A DNA stretch of 64,000 nucleotides from Pseudomonas parasichuanensis (GCF_021601385.1 NZ_BQHO01000006.1:157077-221076); one strand, 5' to 3'. Shown: positions 36,986 to 47,264, counted from the first letter of the stretch. The notes: generated by a model from the sequence alone, not told the origin. Made by a program: numbers and translations.

Positions 36986-38665
36986 ATGAGTAACAAGAAC
37001 AACGATGAGTTGCAGCGGCAGGCCTCGGAGAACACCCTGGGGCTGAACCCGGTCATCGGCATTCGCCGTAAGGATTTGCTCACGTCGGCGCGTACGGTAT
37101 TGCGCCAGGCGGTTCGCCAGCCCCTGCACAGTGCCAAGCACGTGGCGCATTTCGGGCTGGAACTGAAAAACGTGCTGCTGGGCAAATCCAGCCTGCAGCC
37201 CGGTGGCGACGACCGTCGGTTCAGTGACCCGGCCTGGGGCCAGAACCCGCTGTACCGTCGCTACCTGCAGACCTACCTGGCCTGGCGCAAGGAGCTCAAC
37301 GACTGGATCGGCGAAAGCGACCTGTCGCCCCAGGACATCAGCCGTGGCCAGTTCGTCATCAACCTGATGACCGAAGCCATGGCGCCGACCAACACCCTCT
37401 CCAACCCCGCGGCGATCAAGCGCTTCTTCGAAACCGGCGGCAAGAGCCTGCTCGACGGGCTGTCCAACCTCGCCAAGGACATGGTCAACAACGGCGGCAT
37501 GCCCAGCCAGGTGAACATGGAAGCCTTCGAGGTGGGCAAGAACCTGGGCACCAGCGAAGGTGCGGTGGTGTACCGCAACGACGTGCTCGAACTGATCCAG
37601 TACAAACCCATCACCGAGCAGGTGCACAGCCGCCCGCTGCTGGTGGTGCCGCCGCAGATCAACAAGTTCTACGTGTTCGACCTGAGCCCGGAGAAGAGCC
37701 TGGCGCGCTTCTGCCTGCGCTCGCAGCAGCAAACTTTCATCATCAGTTGGCGCAACCCGACCAAGGCCCAGCGCGAGTGGGGCCTGTCCACCTATATCGA
37801 CGCCCTCAAGGAAGCGGTCGACGCGGTGCTGGCGATCACCGGCAGCAAGGACCTGAACATGCTCGGCGCCTGCTCCGGCGGCATCACCTGCACCGCGCTG
37901 GTGGGCCACTACGCGGCCCTGGGCGAGAAGAAGGTCAACGCCCTCACGCTACTGGTCAGCGTGCTCGACACCACCATCGACACTGAGGTGGCGCTGTTCG
38001 TCGACGAGCAGACGCTGGAGGCGGCCAAGCGCCACTCCTACCAGTCGGGGGTGCTCGAGGGCAGCGACATGGCCAAGGTGTTCGCCTGGATGCGCCCCAA
38101 CGACCTGATCTGGAACTACTGGGTCAACAACTACCTGCTGGGCAATTCACCGCCCGTGTTCGACATCCTGTTCTGGAACAACGACACCACGCGCCTGCCG
38201 GCCGCCTTCCACGGCGACCTGATCGAAATGTTCAAGAACAACCCGCTGATCCGCGCCAACGCCCTGGAGGTGTGCGGCACCGCCATCGACCTGAAGCAGG
38301 TCGACTGCGACATCTTCAGCGTCGCCGGCACCGCCGACCACATCACCCCGTGGCAGTCGTGCTACCGCTCGGCGCACCTGTTCGGCGGCAAGATCGAATT
38401 CGTGCTGTCCAACAGCGGCCATATCCAGAGCATCCTCAACCCGCCGGGCAACCCCAAGGCGCGCTTCATGACCGGTGAAGACCGCCCGGACGACCCGCTG
38501 GCCTGGCAGGAGAACGCGGTCAAGCACGCCGACTCCTGGTGGCTGCACTGGCAGACGTGGCTGGGCGAGCGCGCCGGGGACCTGAAGAAGGCGCCAACCC
38601 GGCTGGGCAACCGCAGCTACAGCGCAGGCGAGGCCGCACCGGGAACCTACGTGCACGAGCGTTGA
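36986..38665 (+). CDS. phaC1: Class II poly(3-hydroxyalkanoate) synthase 1
   Basis: It polymerises (R)-3-hydroxyacyl-CoA (C6-C14) into medium-chain PHA on granules. The 559-residue protein has the lipase-like box GACSGG with catalytic Cys at residue 296, and a catalytic Asp (GTADHITPW, about 451) and His (SNSGHIQSI, about 479). It is the first of phaC1-phaZ-phaC2-phaD. Confidence 0.97.
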   Translation: MSNKNNDELQRQASENTLGLNPVIGIRRKDLLTSARTVLRQAVRQPLHSAKHVAHFGLELKNVLLGKSSLQPGGDDRRFSDPAWGQNPLYRRYLQTYLAWRKELNDWIGESDLSPQDISRGQFVINLMTEAMAPTNTLSNPAAIKRFFETGGKSLLDGLSNLAKDMVNNGGMPSQVNMEAFEVGKNLGTSEGAVVYRNDVLELIQYKPITEQVHSRPLLVVPPQINKFYVFDLSPEKSLARFCLRSQQQTFIISWRNPTKAQREWGLSTYIDALKEAVDAVLAITGSKDLNMLGACSGGITCTALVGHYAALGEKKVNALTLLVSVLDTTIDTEVALFVDEQTLEAAKRHSYQSGVLEGSDMAKVFAWMRPNDLIWNYWVNNYLLGNSPPVFDILFWNNDTTRLPAAFHGDLIEMFKNNPLIRANALEVCGTAIDLKQVDCDIFSVAGTADHITPWQSCYRSAHLFGGKIEFVLSNSGHIQSILNPPGNPKARFMTGEDRPDDPLAWQENAVKHADSWWLHWQTWLGERAGDLKKAPTRLGNRSYSAGEAAPGTYVHER

Positions 38666-38729
38666 GCCCAACCGCCGCGGTGTGCCGGCAGGCGCATCGC
38701 GGCGCTACCTTCACCCCAGAGTCACGCGT

Positions 38730-39581
38730 ATGCCGCAACCCTACATCTTCCGCACCGTCGAGCTGGACGACCAGTCCATCCGCACCGCGGTGCGCCCGGG
38801 CAAGCCGCACCTGACGCCGCTGCTGATCTTCAACGGCATCGGCGCCAACCTCGAACTGGTGTTCCCGTTCATCGAGGCGCTGGACCCGGACCTGGAGGTC
38901 ATTGCCTTCGACGTGCCCGGGGTCGGCGGTTCTTCGACGCCACGCCACCCCTACCGCTTCCCAGGCCTGGCCAAGCTGACCGCGCGCATGCTCGACTACC
39001 TGGACTACGGCCAGGTCAACGCCATCGGCGTGTCCTGGGGGGGTGCGCTGGCCCAGCAGTTCGCCCACGACTACCCCGAACGCTGCAAGAAGCTGGTGTT
39101 GGCCGCCACCGCCGCCGGTGCGGTGATGGTGCCGGGCAAGCCCAAGGTGCTGTGGCTGATGGCCAGCCCCCGGCGTTACATCCAGCCCTCCCACGTGATC
39201 CGCATCGCCCCCATGATTTATGGCGGCGCCTTTCGTCGCGACCCGGACCTGGCGCTGCACCACGCCTCGAAGGTGCGCTCCGGCGGCAAGATGGGCTACT
39301 ACTGGCAGCTGTTCGCCGGGCTCGGCTGGACCAGTATCCACTGGCTGCACAAGATCCAGCAGCCGACCCTGGTACTGGCCGGCGACGACGACCCGCTGAT
39401 CCCCCTGGTCAACATGCGCCTGCTGGCCTGGCGGATTCCCAACGCCCAGCTACACATAATCGACGATGGCCACCTGTTCCTGATCACCCGGGCCGAGGCC
39501 GTCGCCCCGATCATCATGAAATTCCTCCAGCAAGAGCGCCAGCGCGCGGTCATGCACCCCCGGCCCGCCAGCGGCGGCTGA
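38730..39581 (+). CDS. phaZ: Intracellular PHA depolymerase
   Basis: This alpha/beta hydrolase releases 3-hydroxyalkanoates from granules. The 283-residue protein has FNGIGANLELVFPFIEAL, the nucleophile elbow GVSWGGA (Ser about residue 102), Asp in LAGDDDPLIP and His in IDDGHLFLIT. The ATG at 38730 starts the conserved MPQPYIFRT; the earlier ATG is unlikely. A weak GCCGCG/CGCGGC dyad lies in the 64-nt gap after phaC1. Confidence 0.96.
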   Translation: MPQPYIFRTVELDDQSIRTAVRPGKPHLTPLLIFNGIGANLELVFPFIEALDPDLEVIAFDVPGVGGSSTPRHPYRFPGLAKLTARMLDYLDYGQVNAIGVSWGGALAQQFAHDYPERCKKLVLAATAAGAVMVPGKPKVLWLMASPRRYIQPSHVIRIAPMIYGGAFRRDPDLALHHASKVRSGGKMGYYWQLFAGLGWTSIHWLHKIQQPTLVLAGDDDPLIPLVNMRLLAWRIPNAQLHIIDDGHLFLITRAEAVAPIIMKFLQQERQRAVMHPRPASGG

Positions 39582-39645
39582 TGCCGGCCCCGCGCATGGA
39601 GTACGCGCGGACCTTCTTGCTGTGTTCTGACGATGGAGTGTTGGC

Positions 39646-41328
39646 ATGAAAGACAAACCGGCAACAGGGACGACACCGATCCCGGCCACCAGCATGAACG
39701 TGCGCAACGCCATCACTGGCCTGCGTGGCCGCGACCTGATTTCGACGCTGCGCCATGTCGGCCGCCATGGCCTGCGCCACCCGTTGCACACGGCAAAACA
39801 CTTGCTGGAGCTGGGCGGCACCCTGGGCCGGGTGATGCTCGGCGACACCCCGTTCCAACCGCACGCGCGCGACAGCCGCTTCAGCGACCCCACCTGGAGC
39901 CAGAACCCGTTCTACCGGCGCAGCCTGCAGGCCTACCTGGCCTGGCAGAAACAGACCCGCCTGTGGGTCGAGGAAAGCTCGCTGTCCCACGATGACCGCG
40001 TTCGCGCGCAGTTCCTGTTCAACCTGATCAACGACGCCATCGCCCCCAGCAACTCGCTGCTCAACCCGCTGGCGGTCAAGGAGCTGCTCAACACCGGCGG
40101 CCAGAGCCTGCTAAGGGGCGTGAGCCATCTACTGGACGACCTGCGCCACAACGACGGGCTGCCACGCCAGGTGGACGAGCGCGCCTTCGAGGTCGGCGGC
40201 AACCTCGCCGCCACGCCTGGCGCGGTGGTGTTTCGCAATGAGCTGCTGGAGCTGATCCAGTACAAGCCGATGAGCGAAAAGCAGTACGCCCGGCCCGTGC
40301 TGGTGGTGCCGCCACAGATCAACAAGTTCTACATCTTCGACCTCGGCCCGACCAACAGCTTCGTCCAGTACATGCTCAAGAACGGCCTGCAGGTGTTCAT
40401 GATCAGCTGGCGCAACCCCGACCCGCGCCACCGCGAGTGGGGCCTGTCGAGCTACGTGCAGGCCCTCGAAGAAGCGCTCAACGCCTGCCGCAGCATCAGC
40501 GGTAGCCGCGATCCCAACCTGATGGGCGCCTGTGCCGGCGGCCTGACCATGGCTGCGCTGCAGGGCCACCTGCAAGCCAAGAACCAACTGCGCAAGGTGC
40601 GCAGCGCCACCTACCTGGTGAGCCTGCTCGACAGCCAGTTCGACAGCCCGGCCAGCCTGTTCGCCGACGAACAGACCCTCGAGGCGGCCAAGCGCCGCTC
40701 GTACCAGCGCGGTGTGCTCGACGGCGGTGAAGTGGCGCGGATCTTCGCCTGGATGCGGCCCAACGACCTGATCTGGAACTACTGGGTCAACAACTACCTG
40801 ATGGGCAAGACGCCGCCGGCCTTCGACATCCTCTACTGGAACGCCGACAACACCCGCCTGCCGGCCGCCCTGCACGGCGACCTGCTGGACTTCTTCAAGC
40901 ACAACCCACTGCCCCACGCCGACGGCCTGGAGGTGTGCGGCACCCCCATCGACCTCAAGCAGGTCGACCTCGACAGCTTCACCGTGGCCGGCAGCAACGA
41001 CCACATCACCCCCTGGGACGCGGTGTACCGCTCGGCGTTGCTGCTGGGGGGCGATCGGCGCTTCGTGCTGTCGCACAGCGGGCATATCCAGAGCATCATC
41101 AACCCGCCCGGCAACCCCAAGGCCTACTACCTGGAAAACCCCAAGCTGTCCGGCGACCCGCGCGCCTGGTTCTATGATGCCGAGCGCCGCGACGGCAGCT
41201 GGTGGCCGCAGTGGCTGGAGTGGATAAGCCAGCGCTCCGGCACGCTCAAGGCACCGCGCAACGAGCTGGGCAACGCCACCTATCCACCGCTGGGCCCCGC
41301 GCCAGGCACCTACGTACTGGCACGCTGA
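39646..41328 (+). CDS. phaC2: Class II poly(3-hydroxyalkanoate) synthase 2
   Basis: The 560-residue paralogue of PhaC1 keeps the full class II architecture: VLVVPPQINKFYIFDL, the Cys box GACAGG (Ala where PhaC1 has Ser), the Asp block GSNDHITPWD and the His block SHSGHIQSI. In P. putida PhaC1 carries most of the activity; PhaC2 has a somewhat different substrate preference. It follows phaZ by 64 nt and leads into phaD at 4 nt. Confidence 0.97.
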   Translation: MKDKPATGTTPIPATSMNVRNAITGLRGRDLISTLRHVGRHGLRHPLHTAKHLLELGGTLGRVMLGDTPFQPHARDSRFSDPTWSQNPFYRRSLQAYLAWQKQTRLWVEESSLSHDDRVRAQFLFNLINDAIAPSNSLLNPLAVKELLNTGGQSLLRGVSHLLDDLRHNDGLPRQVDERAFEVGGNLAATPGAVVFRNELLELIQYKPMSEKQYARPVLVVPPQINKFYIFDLGPTNSFVQYMLKNGLQVFMISWRNPDPRHREWGLSSYVQALEEALNACRSISGSRDPNLMGACAGGLTMAALQGHLQAKNQLRKVRSATYLVSLLDSQFDSPASLFADEQTLEAAKRRSYQRGVLDGGEVARIFAWMRPNDLIWNYWVNNYLMGKTPPAFDILYWNADNTRLPAALHGDLLDFFKHNPLPHADGLEVCGTPIDLKQVDLDSFTVAGSNDHITPWDAVYRSALLLGGDRRFVLSHSGHIQSIINPPGNPKAYYLENPKLSGDPRAWFYDAERRDGSWWPQWLEWISQRSGTLKAPRNELGNATYPPLGPAPGTYVLAR

Positions 41329-41332
41329 CCGG

Positions 41333-41947
41333 ATGAAAACCCGCGACCGCATCCTCGAATGCGCCCTGCTGCTGTTCAACCGCCAGGGCGAACCTAACGT
41401 CTCGACCCTGGAGATCGCCAACGAACTGGGGATCAGCCCGGGCAACCTGTACTACCACTTCCACGGCAAGGAGCCATTGGTGATCGGCCTGTTCGAGCGC
41501 TTCGAAGAACAGCTGATGCCGCTGCTCGACCCGCCTCTGGACGTGCGCCTGGACGCCGAGGACTACTGGCTGTTCCTGCACCTGATCGTCGAGCGCATGG
41601 CCCAGTACCGGTTCTTGTTCCAGGACCTGTCGAACCTCACCGGGCGCCTGCCCAAGCTGGCGCGCGGCGTGCGCAGCCTGATCAACGCGCTCAAGCGCAC
41701 CCTCGCCGCACTGCTGGCCAGCCTCAAGGGCCAGGGCCTGGTGACCAGCGAAACCCAAGCATTGGGGCAGTTGGTGGAGCAGATAGCCCTGACCCTGATC
41801 TGTTCGCTGGATTACCAGCGGGTGATTGGCCGTGAGGGCGATGTAGGGGTGGTGGTGTACCAGGTGATGATGCTGGTGGCGCCGCACTTGCAGGCGCCGG
41901 CGCGCACGGCGGCGGAGCAGTTGGCGATGCGCTATCTGGAAGGATGA
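41333..41947 (+). CDS. phaD: TetR-family regulator PhaD
   Basis: The 204-residue protein has an N-terminal helix-turn-helix: RDRILECALLLFNRQGEPNV, then STLEIANELGISPGNLYYHF, the TetR recognition region. A helical ligand domain follows. In P. putida PhaD is reported to activate phaC1 and phaI transcription, probably sensing an acyl-CoA metabolite, which is atypical for TetR proteins. It is co-translated after phaC2 (4-nt gap). Confidence 0.95.
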   Translation: MKTRDRILECALLLFNRQGEPNVSTLEIANELGISPGNLYYHFHGKEPLVIGLFERFEEQLMPLLDPPLDVRLDAEDYWLFLHLIVERMAQYRFLFQDLSNLTGRLPKLARGVRSLINALKRTLAALLASLKGQGLVTSETQALGQLVEQIALTLICSLDYQRVIGREGDVGVVVYQVMMLVAPHLQAPARTAAEQLAMRYLEG

Positions 41948-41957
41948 AATGATCGCG

Positions 41958-42117
41958 CTGTAGGAGCGGCCTTGTGCCGCGAAAAGGTAGCGGAGCAGTC
42001 CTCGGTATTCGGCTCTGGTGCTGCAATCGCCGGGGCCGCTTCGCAGCCCGTTCGCGGCACAAGGCCGCTCCTACAGGGATAGCGTAAACCTGTAGGAGCG
42101 GCCTTGTGCCGCGATGA
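41958..42117. repeat. REP cluster of three arms
   Basis: Units TGTAGGAGCGGCCTTGTGCC (41960), its inverse GGCACAAGGCCGCTCCTACA (near 42055) and a third direct copy near 42091 lie between the convergent phaD and phaF genes. Confidence 0.9.
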
Positions 42118-42130
42118 AGGCGACGCGGTA

Positions 42131-42862
42131 TCAGGCCTGGGCGGCCGCGTTTACCGGTGCCGACGGGGTGGCGCTGGCCGGGGCCGCGCTGGGTGCCGGG
42201 GCCGCGGTGGCGGCGGGTGCCGCTGCTGCCGGCTTGGCTGGCGCAGGCTTGGCCGCAGCCGGTTTCTTCACCGCAGGCTTCTTCGCCGCTGCCGGTTTGG
42301 CCGCAGGCTTGGCCGCAGCCGGCTTGGCCGCAGCGGTTTTAACCGCAGGCTTGGCCGCCGGTTTCGCCGCAGCGGTCTTGGCGGCCGGTTTGGCGGCGGC
42401 TTTGGCCAGAGGCTTGGCGGCGGTCTTGCTGGCGGCGGCCTTGGAGATCGGGGTCACCGAAGCACCGGTGAGTTTCTCGATCTGCTTGGTCAGCGTGTCG
42501 ACCTGCTGGTGCAGGGCCTTGATCTCGTTGCGGCTGGGCACGCCCAGGCGCGAGATGGCGCTGTTCAGGCGCTTGTCGAAGGCTTCTTCGAGTTCGCTCC
42601 ACTTGCCCAGGGCGCGTTCCTTGACGTCCGATACCCGCGAGGTGGTGGCGGACTTGGCCGAGTCGGCCGCCGAGTCGACGCTTTTCTTCGCCTGCTTCTC
42701 GGCCTTCTCGCCATCCTTCACCAGCGAATCGAACAACTTCGGGCCGTCCTGGTCGACCTTGGAATAGATACCCAGGCCAGCCAACCAGATCTTGCGGGAG
42801 TACTTCTCGATTCCGCCGATCCAGGAGCTGCCTTCTTTCTCGGTGTTCTTCTTGCCAGCCAT
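42131..42862 (-). CDS. phaF: Granule-associated phasin PhaF with histone H1-like tail
   Basis: The 243-residue protein has two parts. Residues 1-130 form an amphipathic phasin domain (KYSRKIWLAGLGIYSKVDQDG, then a coiled coil RLGVPSRNEIKALHQQVDTL) that binds the granule. The rest is built of AAKPAA-type repeats resembling histone H1. PhaF binds DNA non-specifically and helps segregate granules at division. The ATG at 42862 has AAGGAGAGC upstream. Confidence 0.96.
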   Translation of the reverse strand: MAGKKNTEKEGSSWIGGIEKYSRKIWLAGLGIYSKVDQDGPKLFDSLVKDGEKAEKQAKKSVDSAADSAKSATTSRVSDVKERALGKWSELEEAFDKRLNSAISRLGVPSRNEIKALHQQVDTLTKQIEKLTGASVTPISKAAASKTAAKPLAKAAAKPAAKTAAAKPAAKPAVKTAAAKPAAAKPAAKPAAAKKPAVKKPAAAKPAPAKPAAAAPAATAAPAPSAAPASATPSAPVNAAAQA

Positions 42863-42872
42863 CCTGCTCTCC

Positions 42873-43289
42873 TTATGGTTTGTGCGCGACGCGCTCGAGC
42901 AGCTCGTGCAGCTGTTCAAGCTTGATGGACAACGCCTCAACGTCATGTTTAGACGGAATGCCGAGGCGATTCAAGGCGCGGCCGACGCGCTCGTCGAAGG
43001 CTTTCTCGATTTTGTCCAGCTGGACCTCGACCTTGCCCCGCACGCGGGTCACTTCCTGGCCGGCTTCTTCGATCTGGTGGTTGGCGGCATCGAGCTCTTT
43101 ATGGATACGTTTCTTGCCGCGTTTCTCGACGCCTTCACCGGCCTTGACCAGTTCCTTGAAGTAGTCGGAGCCTTCCTGGCCAACACGGGCGTAAGCGCCG
43201 ATGCCCGCCAGCCAGATCTTGCGCGCGTAGCCGCGCACTTCGCCCAGGGTGCCCTGGGCGTCGTCCTGCTTGAGATTCACTTTGGCCAT
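42873..43289 (-). CDS. phaI: Granule-associated phasin PhaI
   Basis: The 138-residue phasin shares its first domain with PhaF (YARKIWLAGIGAYARVGQEGSDYF, then VGRALNRLGIPSKHDVEALSIKLEQL) but has no basic tail. It coats PHA granules. It is the first gene of phaI-phaF, 10 nt before phaF. Confidence 0.96.
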   Translation of the reverse strand: MAKVNLKQDDAQGTLGEVRGYARKIWLAGIGAYARVGQEGSDYFKELVKAGEGVEKRGKKRIHKELDAANHQIEEAGQEVTRVRGKVEVQLDKIEKAFDERVGRALNRLGIPSKHDVEALSIKLEQLHELLERVAHKP

Positions 43290-43378
43290 GCTCTGTACCT
43301 CATGCTCGTTTGGGGAGGGAGGATGGGCCCAGGGTGGTAGGGCTTGAGCGTGAAGGTAGGCAAAAAAATTAGAATCCT

Positions 43379-43390
43379 CACCCTAAGGTG
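43379..43390. promoter_or_regulatory. Small dyad upstream of phaI, possible regulator site
   Basis: CACC-CTAA-GGTG is a short inverted repeat 90 bp upstream of the phaI start, next to an A-rich run. PhaD is known to bind ahead of phaI; whether this dyad is its operator cannot be told from sequence. Confidence 0.25.
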
Positions 43391-43393
43391 GGA

Positions 43394-43669
43394 TCAGACC
43401 AGGGCTTTATCCAGCGCCCGCTCGATCTCGCCCTTGATGGTGCCGCTCATCATCGACAGCATCATGCCCAGCTTGAGCTCCACGCGGATGCTGTCCTCAC
43501 CGATATGCACGCTGCCATTGGCGCCGCTGCGGGTTACGTCGACGCGATCACCGTTCCAGCTGGCCTTGAGGTCGTATTCGCGGCTCAGCTTGTCCACCAG
43601 CGCTTCGGCCTTGGCACGGGCGGCTTCGCGGCCGAGGGAGTGTTTGCGTTCGACGCTGATCTGGGTCAT
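43394..43669 (-). CDS. Small polyhydroxyalkanoic acid system family protein
   Basis: A 91-residue protein: MTQISVERKHSLGREAARAKAE, LVDKLSREYDLKASWNGDRVDV, and VELKLGMMLSMMSGTIKGEIER. This matches the small family often named PHA granule region protein, found beside phasin genes. It has no signal or membrane helix and its role is unknown. It lies upstream of phaI on the same strand, with a 104-nt gap. Confidence 0.8.
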   Translation of the reverse strand: MTQISVERKHSLGREAARAKAEALVDKLSREYDLKASWNGDRVDVTRSGANGSVHIGEDSIRVELKLGMMLSMMSGTIKGEIERALDKALV

Positions 43670-43794
43670 GCGGGTGTTCCTGGATATGAAGACAATGGCC
43701 GCATTATGCCCCCGCCCGCCCGGCGACACACCCTGCCAAGACAAAACCGCCCGTAGCCCATAGAATGGCGGTAATTTTTTTCTGGTGAAGCGAA

Positions 43795-44565
43795 ATGACC
43801 GACCAGCGCAAAGGCGACCACGCCGAACCCACCACCCACTTCGGCTACCAGGACGTGCCCGAGAGCCAGAAGGCGAAGAAAGTCGCCGAGGTGTTCCACT
43901 CCGTCGCCGCCAAGTACGACCTGATGAACGACGTGCTGTCCGGCGGCATGCACCGCCTGTGGAAGCGCTTCACCATCGAGCTGTCGGGCGTGCGCAGCGG
44001 CAACCGGGTGCTGGACATCGCCGGCGGTACCGGCGACCTGGCGGCCAAGTTCTCGCGCCTGGTCGGCCCGACCGGCCAGGTGGTACTGGCCGACATCAAC
44101 GATTCGATGCTCAAGGTCGGCCGTGACCGCCTGCTCGACCGTGGCGTGGCCGGCAACATCGAGTTCGTCCAGGCCGACGCCGAGAAGCTGCCGTTCCCGG
44201 ACAACCACTTCGACTGCGTGACCATCGCCTTCGGCCTGCGCAACGTGACGCACAAGGACGAAGCCATCCGCTCGATGCTGCGCGTGCTCAAGCCAGGCGG
44301 TCGCCTGCTGGTGCTGGAGTTCTCCAAACCCACCAACAAGCTGATGGCCAAGGCCTACGACGCCTACTCGTTCGCCTTCATGCCGCTGGCCGGCAAGCTG
44401 ATCACCAACGACTCCGAGAGCTACCGTTACCTCGCCGAGTCGATCCGCATGCACCCCGACCAGGAAACGCTGAAAAGCATGATGGTCGAGGCCGGCTTCG
44501 ACCGCGTCACCTACCACAACATGACCAGCGGCATCGTTGCCGTGCACCGGGGGATCAAACCCTGA
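43795..44565 (+). CDS. ubiE: Ubiquinone/menaquinone C-methyltransferase
   Basis: This SAM-dependent enzyme methylates the quinone ring in ubiquinone synthesis. The 256-residue protein has [42 protein letters not shown], the SAM motif [15 protein letters not shown] and [24 protein letters not shown]. It heads ubiE-ubiJ-ubiB; its stop overlaps the ubiJ start. Confidence 0.97.
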   Translation: MTDQRKGDHAEPTTHFGYQDVPESQKAKKVAEVFHSVAAKYDLMNDVLSGGMHRLWKRFTIELSGVRSGNRVLDIAGGTGDLAAKFSRLVGPTGQVVLADINDSMLKVGRDRLLDRGVAGNIEFVQADAEKLPFPDNHFDCVTIAFGLRNVTHKDEAIRSMLRVLKPGGRLLVLEFSKPTNKLMAKAYDAYSFAFMPLAGKLITNDSESYRYLAESIRMHPDQETLKSMMVEAGFDRVTYHNMTSGIVAVHRGIKP

Positions 44566-45188
44566 TGCTCCTGGCCGGCCTCCTCGCCAGCGTCGAACAT
44601 GGCCTGAACCGGGTCCTGCGCATGGACAGCACGGCCCTGCCGCGGCTGGCCGCGCTGGAGGGCCAGGTGATCGAGATCGATTGCGTGCAGCCGGCCCTCA
44701 AGCTGTTCGTGCTGCCCGATGAAGAAGGCCTGATGCTGGCCGCCCACTGGGAGGGCGAGGTCGACTGCACCCTGCGCGCCCCGGCCGGGCGCTTGGCCCA
44801 GCTGGCCCTGAGCCAGGACAAGACTGCCGTGCTGCACAGCCCGCAGGTCGAACTGCATGGCGACAGCGCGGTGCTGCTCGACCTGTTCGGTGTGCTGCAG
44901 GACCTGGAGCTGGACTGGGAACACGAGCTGCAACGCTGGCTCGGCCCGGTACCGACCGCACTGCTCGCCGGCCATGTGCGCCTGCGCGCACGCTGGACCA
45001 AACAGGGCCTGGCCCGTTTCAGCCAGAACCTCTCCGAATACCTGGCCGAAGAGTCCCGCACCCTGGTCGGCAAACGCGAAGCCGAAGCGGCGTTCAGCGA
45101 ACTCGATGCGCTGAAAGTCGACATCGAACGTCTCGAGGCGCGCCTGCGCCGCCTCGCCCACACTCTTGATACCAGCGATAACGCATGA
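44565..45188 (+). CDS. ubiJ: Ubiquinone biosynthesis accessory factor UbiJ (SCP2 domain)
   Basis: The 207-residue protein has an N-terminal SCP2 lipid-binding domain (residues about 10-110) and a C-terminal coiled coil ([22 protein letters not shown]). In E. coli UbiJ works with UbiK to scaffold a lipid-bound Ubi complex. It overlaps ubiE by one base and ubiB by four. Confidence 0.92.
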   Translation: MLLAGLLASVEHGLNRVLRMDSTALPRLAALEGQVIEIDCVQPALKLFVLPDEEGLMLAAHWEGEVDCTLRAPAGRLAQLALSQDKTAVLHSPQVELHGDSAVLLDLFGVLQDLELDWEHELQRWLGPVPTALLAGHVRLRARWTKQGLARFSQNLSEYLAEESRTLVGKREAEAAFSELDALKVDIERLEARLRRLAHTLDTSDNA

Positions 45189-46798
45189 AGCTGCTCGCCG
45201 TCCGCCGTCTGTTGCGCATCCAGCGCGTCGTGATCCGCTACCGCCTCGATGACCTGCTGTTCGAACAGCCCCTGCTGCCCTGGTGGTTGGCCAGCCTGCG
45301 CCTGCTGATGCCCTGGCGCTGGCTGCCGCGCAAACCCCTCGAGCTCAGCCGCGGCGCGCGCATGCGCCTGGCGCTGCAGGACCTGGGGCCGATCTTCATC
45401 AAGTTCGGCCAGCTGCTGTCTACCCGCCGCGACCTGCTGCCCACCGACATCGCCGACGAGCTGATGCTGCTGCAGGACCGGGTACCGCCGTTCGACCCGC
45501 AGCACGCCGTGGCGCTGATCGAAGAACAGCTCGGCGCCAAGGTTGGCGAGGTGTTCAGCCGTTTCGACGTCGAACCGCTGGCCTCTGCCTCGGTGGCCCA
45601 GGTGCACGCCGCACGCTTGAAAAGCGGCGAGGAAGTGGTGGTCAAGGTGGTACGCCCGGGCCTGAAGCCGGTGATCGCCCAGGACCTGGCCTGGCTGTTC
45701 CTGATCGCCAAGGCCGCCGAGCGCGCCTCGGCCGATGCCCGCCGCCTGCACCCGGTAGAGATCGTCGGCGACTACGAAAAAACCATCTACGACGAGCTCG
45801 ACCTGCTGCGCGAGGCGGCCAACGCCAGCCAGCTGCGACGCAACTTCGAAGGCTCCGAGCTGATGTACGTGCCCCAGGTGTACTGGGACTTCTGCCGGCC
45901 CAAGGTGCTGGTGATGGAGCGCATCTACGGCGTGCCGGTGACCGACATGGCCACCCTGGCCGACCAGCGCACCGACATGAAGCTGCTGGCCGAGCGCGGT
46001 GTCGAGGTGTTCTTTACCCAGGTGTTCCGCGACAGCTTCTTCCACGCCGACATGCACCCGGGCAACATCTTCGTCAGCACGGTCAAGCCGTGGAGCCCGC
46101 AGTACATCGCCATCGACTGCGGCATCGTCGGCAGCCTCACCGCCGAGGATCAGGACTACCTGGCGCGCAACCTGATCGCCTTCTTCAAGCGCGACTACCG
46201 CCGCGTGGCGCAACTGCACATCGACTCGGGCTGGGTGCCGGCGCAGACCAAGGTCAACGAGTTCGAAGCGGCGATCCGCACCGTGTGCGAGCCGATCTTC
46301 GAAAAACCGCTCAAGGACATCTCCTTCGGCCAGGTGCTGATGCGCCTGTTCCAGACCGCCCGGCGCTTCAACATGGAAGTCCAGCCGCAACTGGTGCTGC
46401 TGCAGAAGACCCTGCTCAACATCGAAGGCCTGGGCCGCCAGCTGTACCCCGACCTGGACCTGTGGAGCACCGCCAAGCCGTTCCTCGAACGCTGGATGCG
46501 CGAGCGCATGAGCCCCAAGGCGGTGTTCGGCAACCTGTACAGCCAGGCCGAGCAACTGCCGCACCTGGCCGACATGACCCGCGACCTGCTCGAACGCCTG
46601 TCGCAGCCGCACCTGCACGATCCGCAACTGCCCGAGCGCCGTCGCCAGGGCGACAACTGGGCGCTGCGCCTGCTCGGTGCCGGCCTGCTGGCCGGCGGCG
46701 CCACGCTCGCCGCCGGCGCCGTGAGCCTGAGCGCCCCGGCGGCGTGGCCGGCCTGGTTGATGCTGGCCGCAGGCTTGTACCTGATCGTGCGCCGATAG
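45185..46798 (+). CDS. ubiB: Atypical kinase/ATPase UbiB
   Basis: The 537-residue ABC1/ADCK-family protein is needed for ubiquinone synthesis at the inner membrane. It shows the KxGQ motif [16 protein letters not shown], the Ala/Ser-rich loop [25 protein letters not shown] and the metal-binding [10 protein letters not shown]. Two C-terminal membrane helices (about residues 495-535) anchor it. Confidence 0.96.
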   Translation: MKLLAVRRLLRIQRVVIRYRLDDLLFEQPLLPWWLASLRLLMPWRWLPRKPLELSRGARMRLALQDLGPIFIKFGQLLSTRRDLLPTDIADELMLLQDRVPPFDPQHAVALIEEQLGAKVGEVFSRFDVEPLASASVAQVHAARLKSGEEVVVKVVRPGLKPVIAQDLAWLFLIAKAAERASADARRLHPVEIVGDYEKTIYDELDLLREAANASQLRRNFEGSELMYVPQVYWDFCRPKVLVMERIYGVPVTDMATLADQRTDMKLLAERGVEVFFTQVFRDSFFHADMHPGNIFVSTVKPWSPQYIAIDCGIVGSLTAEDQDYLARNLIAFFKRDYRRVAQLHIDSGWVPAQTKVNEFEAAIRTVCEPIFEKPLKDISFGQVLMRLFQTARRFNMEVQPQLVLLQKTLLNIEGLGRQLYPDLDLWSTAKPFLERWMRERMSPKAVFGNLYSQAEQLPHLADMTRDLLERLSQPHLHDPQLPERRRQGDNWALRLLGAGLLAGGATLAAGAVSLSAPAAWPAWLMLAAGLYLIVRR

Positions 46799-46871
46799 CC
46801 AGCCGCGCGGCTGGCTGGCACACTAGCGCACAGGGGCCCGGTACGGGAGCGGGCCCGGTTTGGAGTCGACG

Positions 46872-47264
46872 ATGAAAGACTGGCTGGACGAGATCAAGTG
46901 GAACAGCGATGGCCTGGTACCGGCCATTGCCCAGGACCACAAGACCGGGCGCGTGCTGATGATGGCCTGGATGAACCGTGAATCCCTCGTGCTGACCGCC
47001 GCCGAAAACCGCGCCATCTACTGGTCGCGTTCGCGGGGCAAGCTGTGGCGCAAGGGCGAAGAGTCGGGCCATGTGCAAAAGCTGCATGAAATGCGCCTGG
47101 ACTGCGACGCCGACGTGATCATCCTGATGGTCGAGCAGCTGGGCCATATCGCCTGTCATACCGGCCGCGAAAGCTGCTTCTACCGCGTTTTCGAAGACGG
47201 CCAGTGGAAAATCGTCGATCCGGTCCTCAAGGACCCGGACGCCATCTACAGCGCAGGACACTGA
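46872..47264 (+). CDS. hisI: Phosphoribosyl-AMP cyclohydrolase
   Basis: This is the third step of histidine synthesis. The 130-residue protein has [37 protein letters not shown] and the zinc-binding [14 protein letters not shown] with [14 protein letters not shown]. It is a stand-alone cyclohydrolase, unlike the fused HisIE of enterics. ATG 46872 follows GGAG; an in-frame TTG at 46860 is unlikely. Confidence 0.96.
   Translation: MKDWLDEIKWNSDGLVPAIAQDHKTGRVLMMAWMNRESLVLTAAENRAIYWSRSRGKLWRKGEESGHVQKLHEMRLDCDADVIILMVEQLGHIACHTGRESCFYRVFEDGQWKIVDPVLKDPDAIYSAGH

Noticed and set aside
42131-42470. Possible tandem DNA repeat or CRISPR-like array in phaF
   Set aside because: The repeats are in-frame AAKPAA codons of a histone H1-like tail, irregular in length and without spacers.
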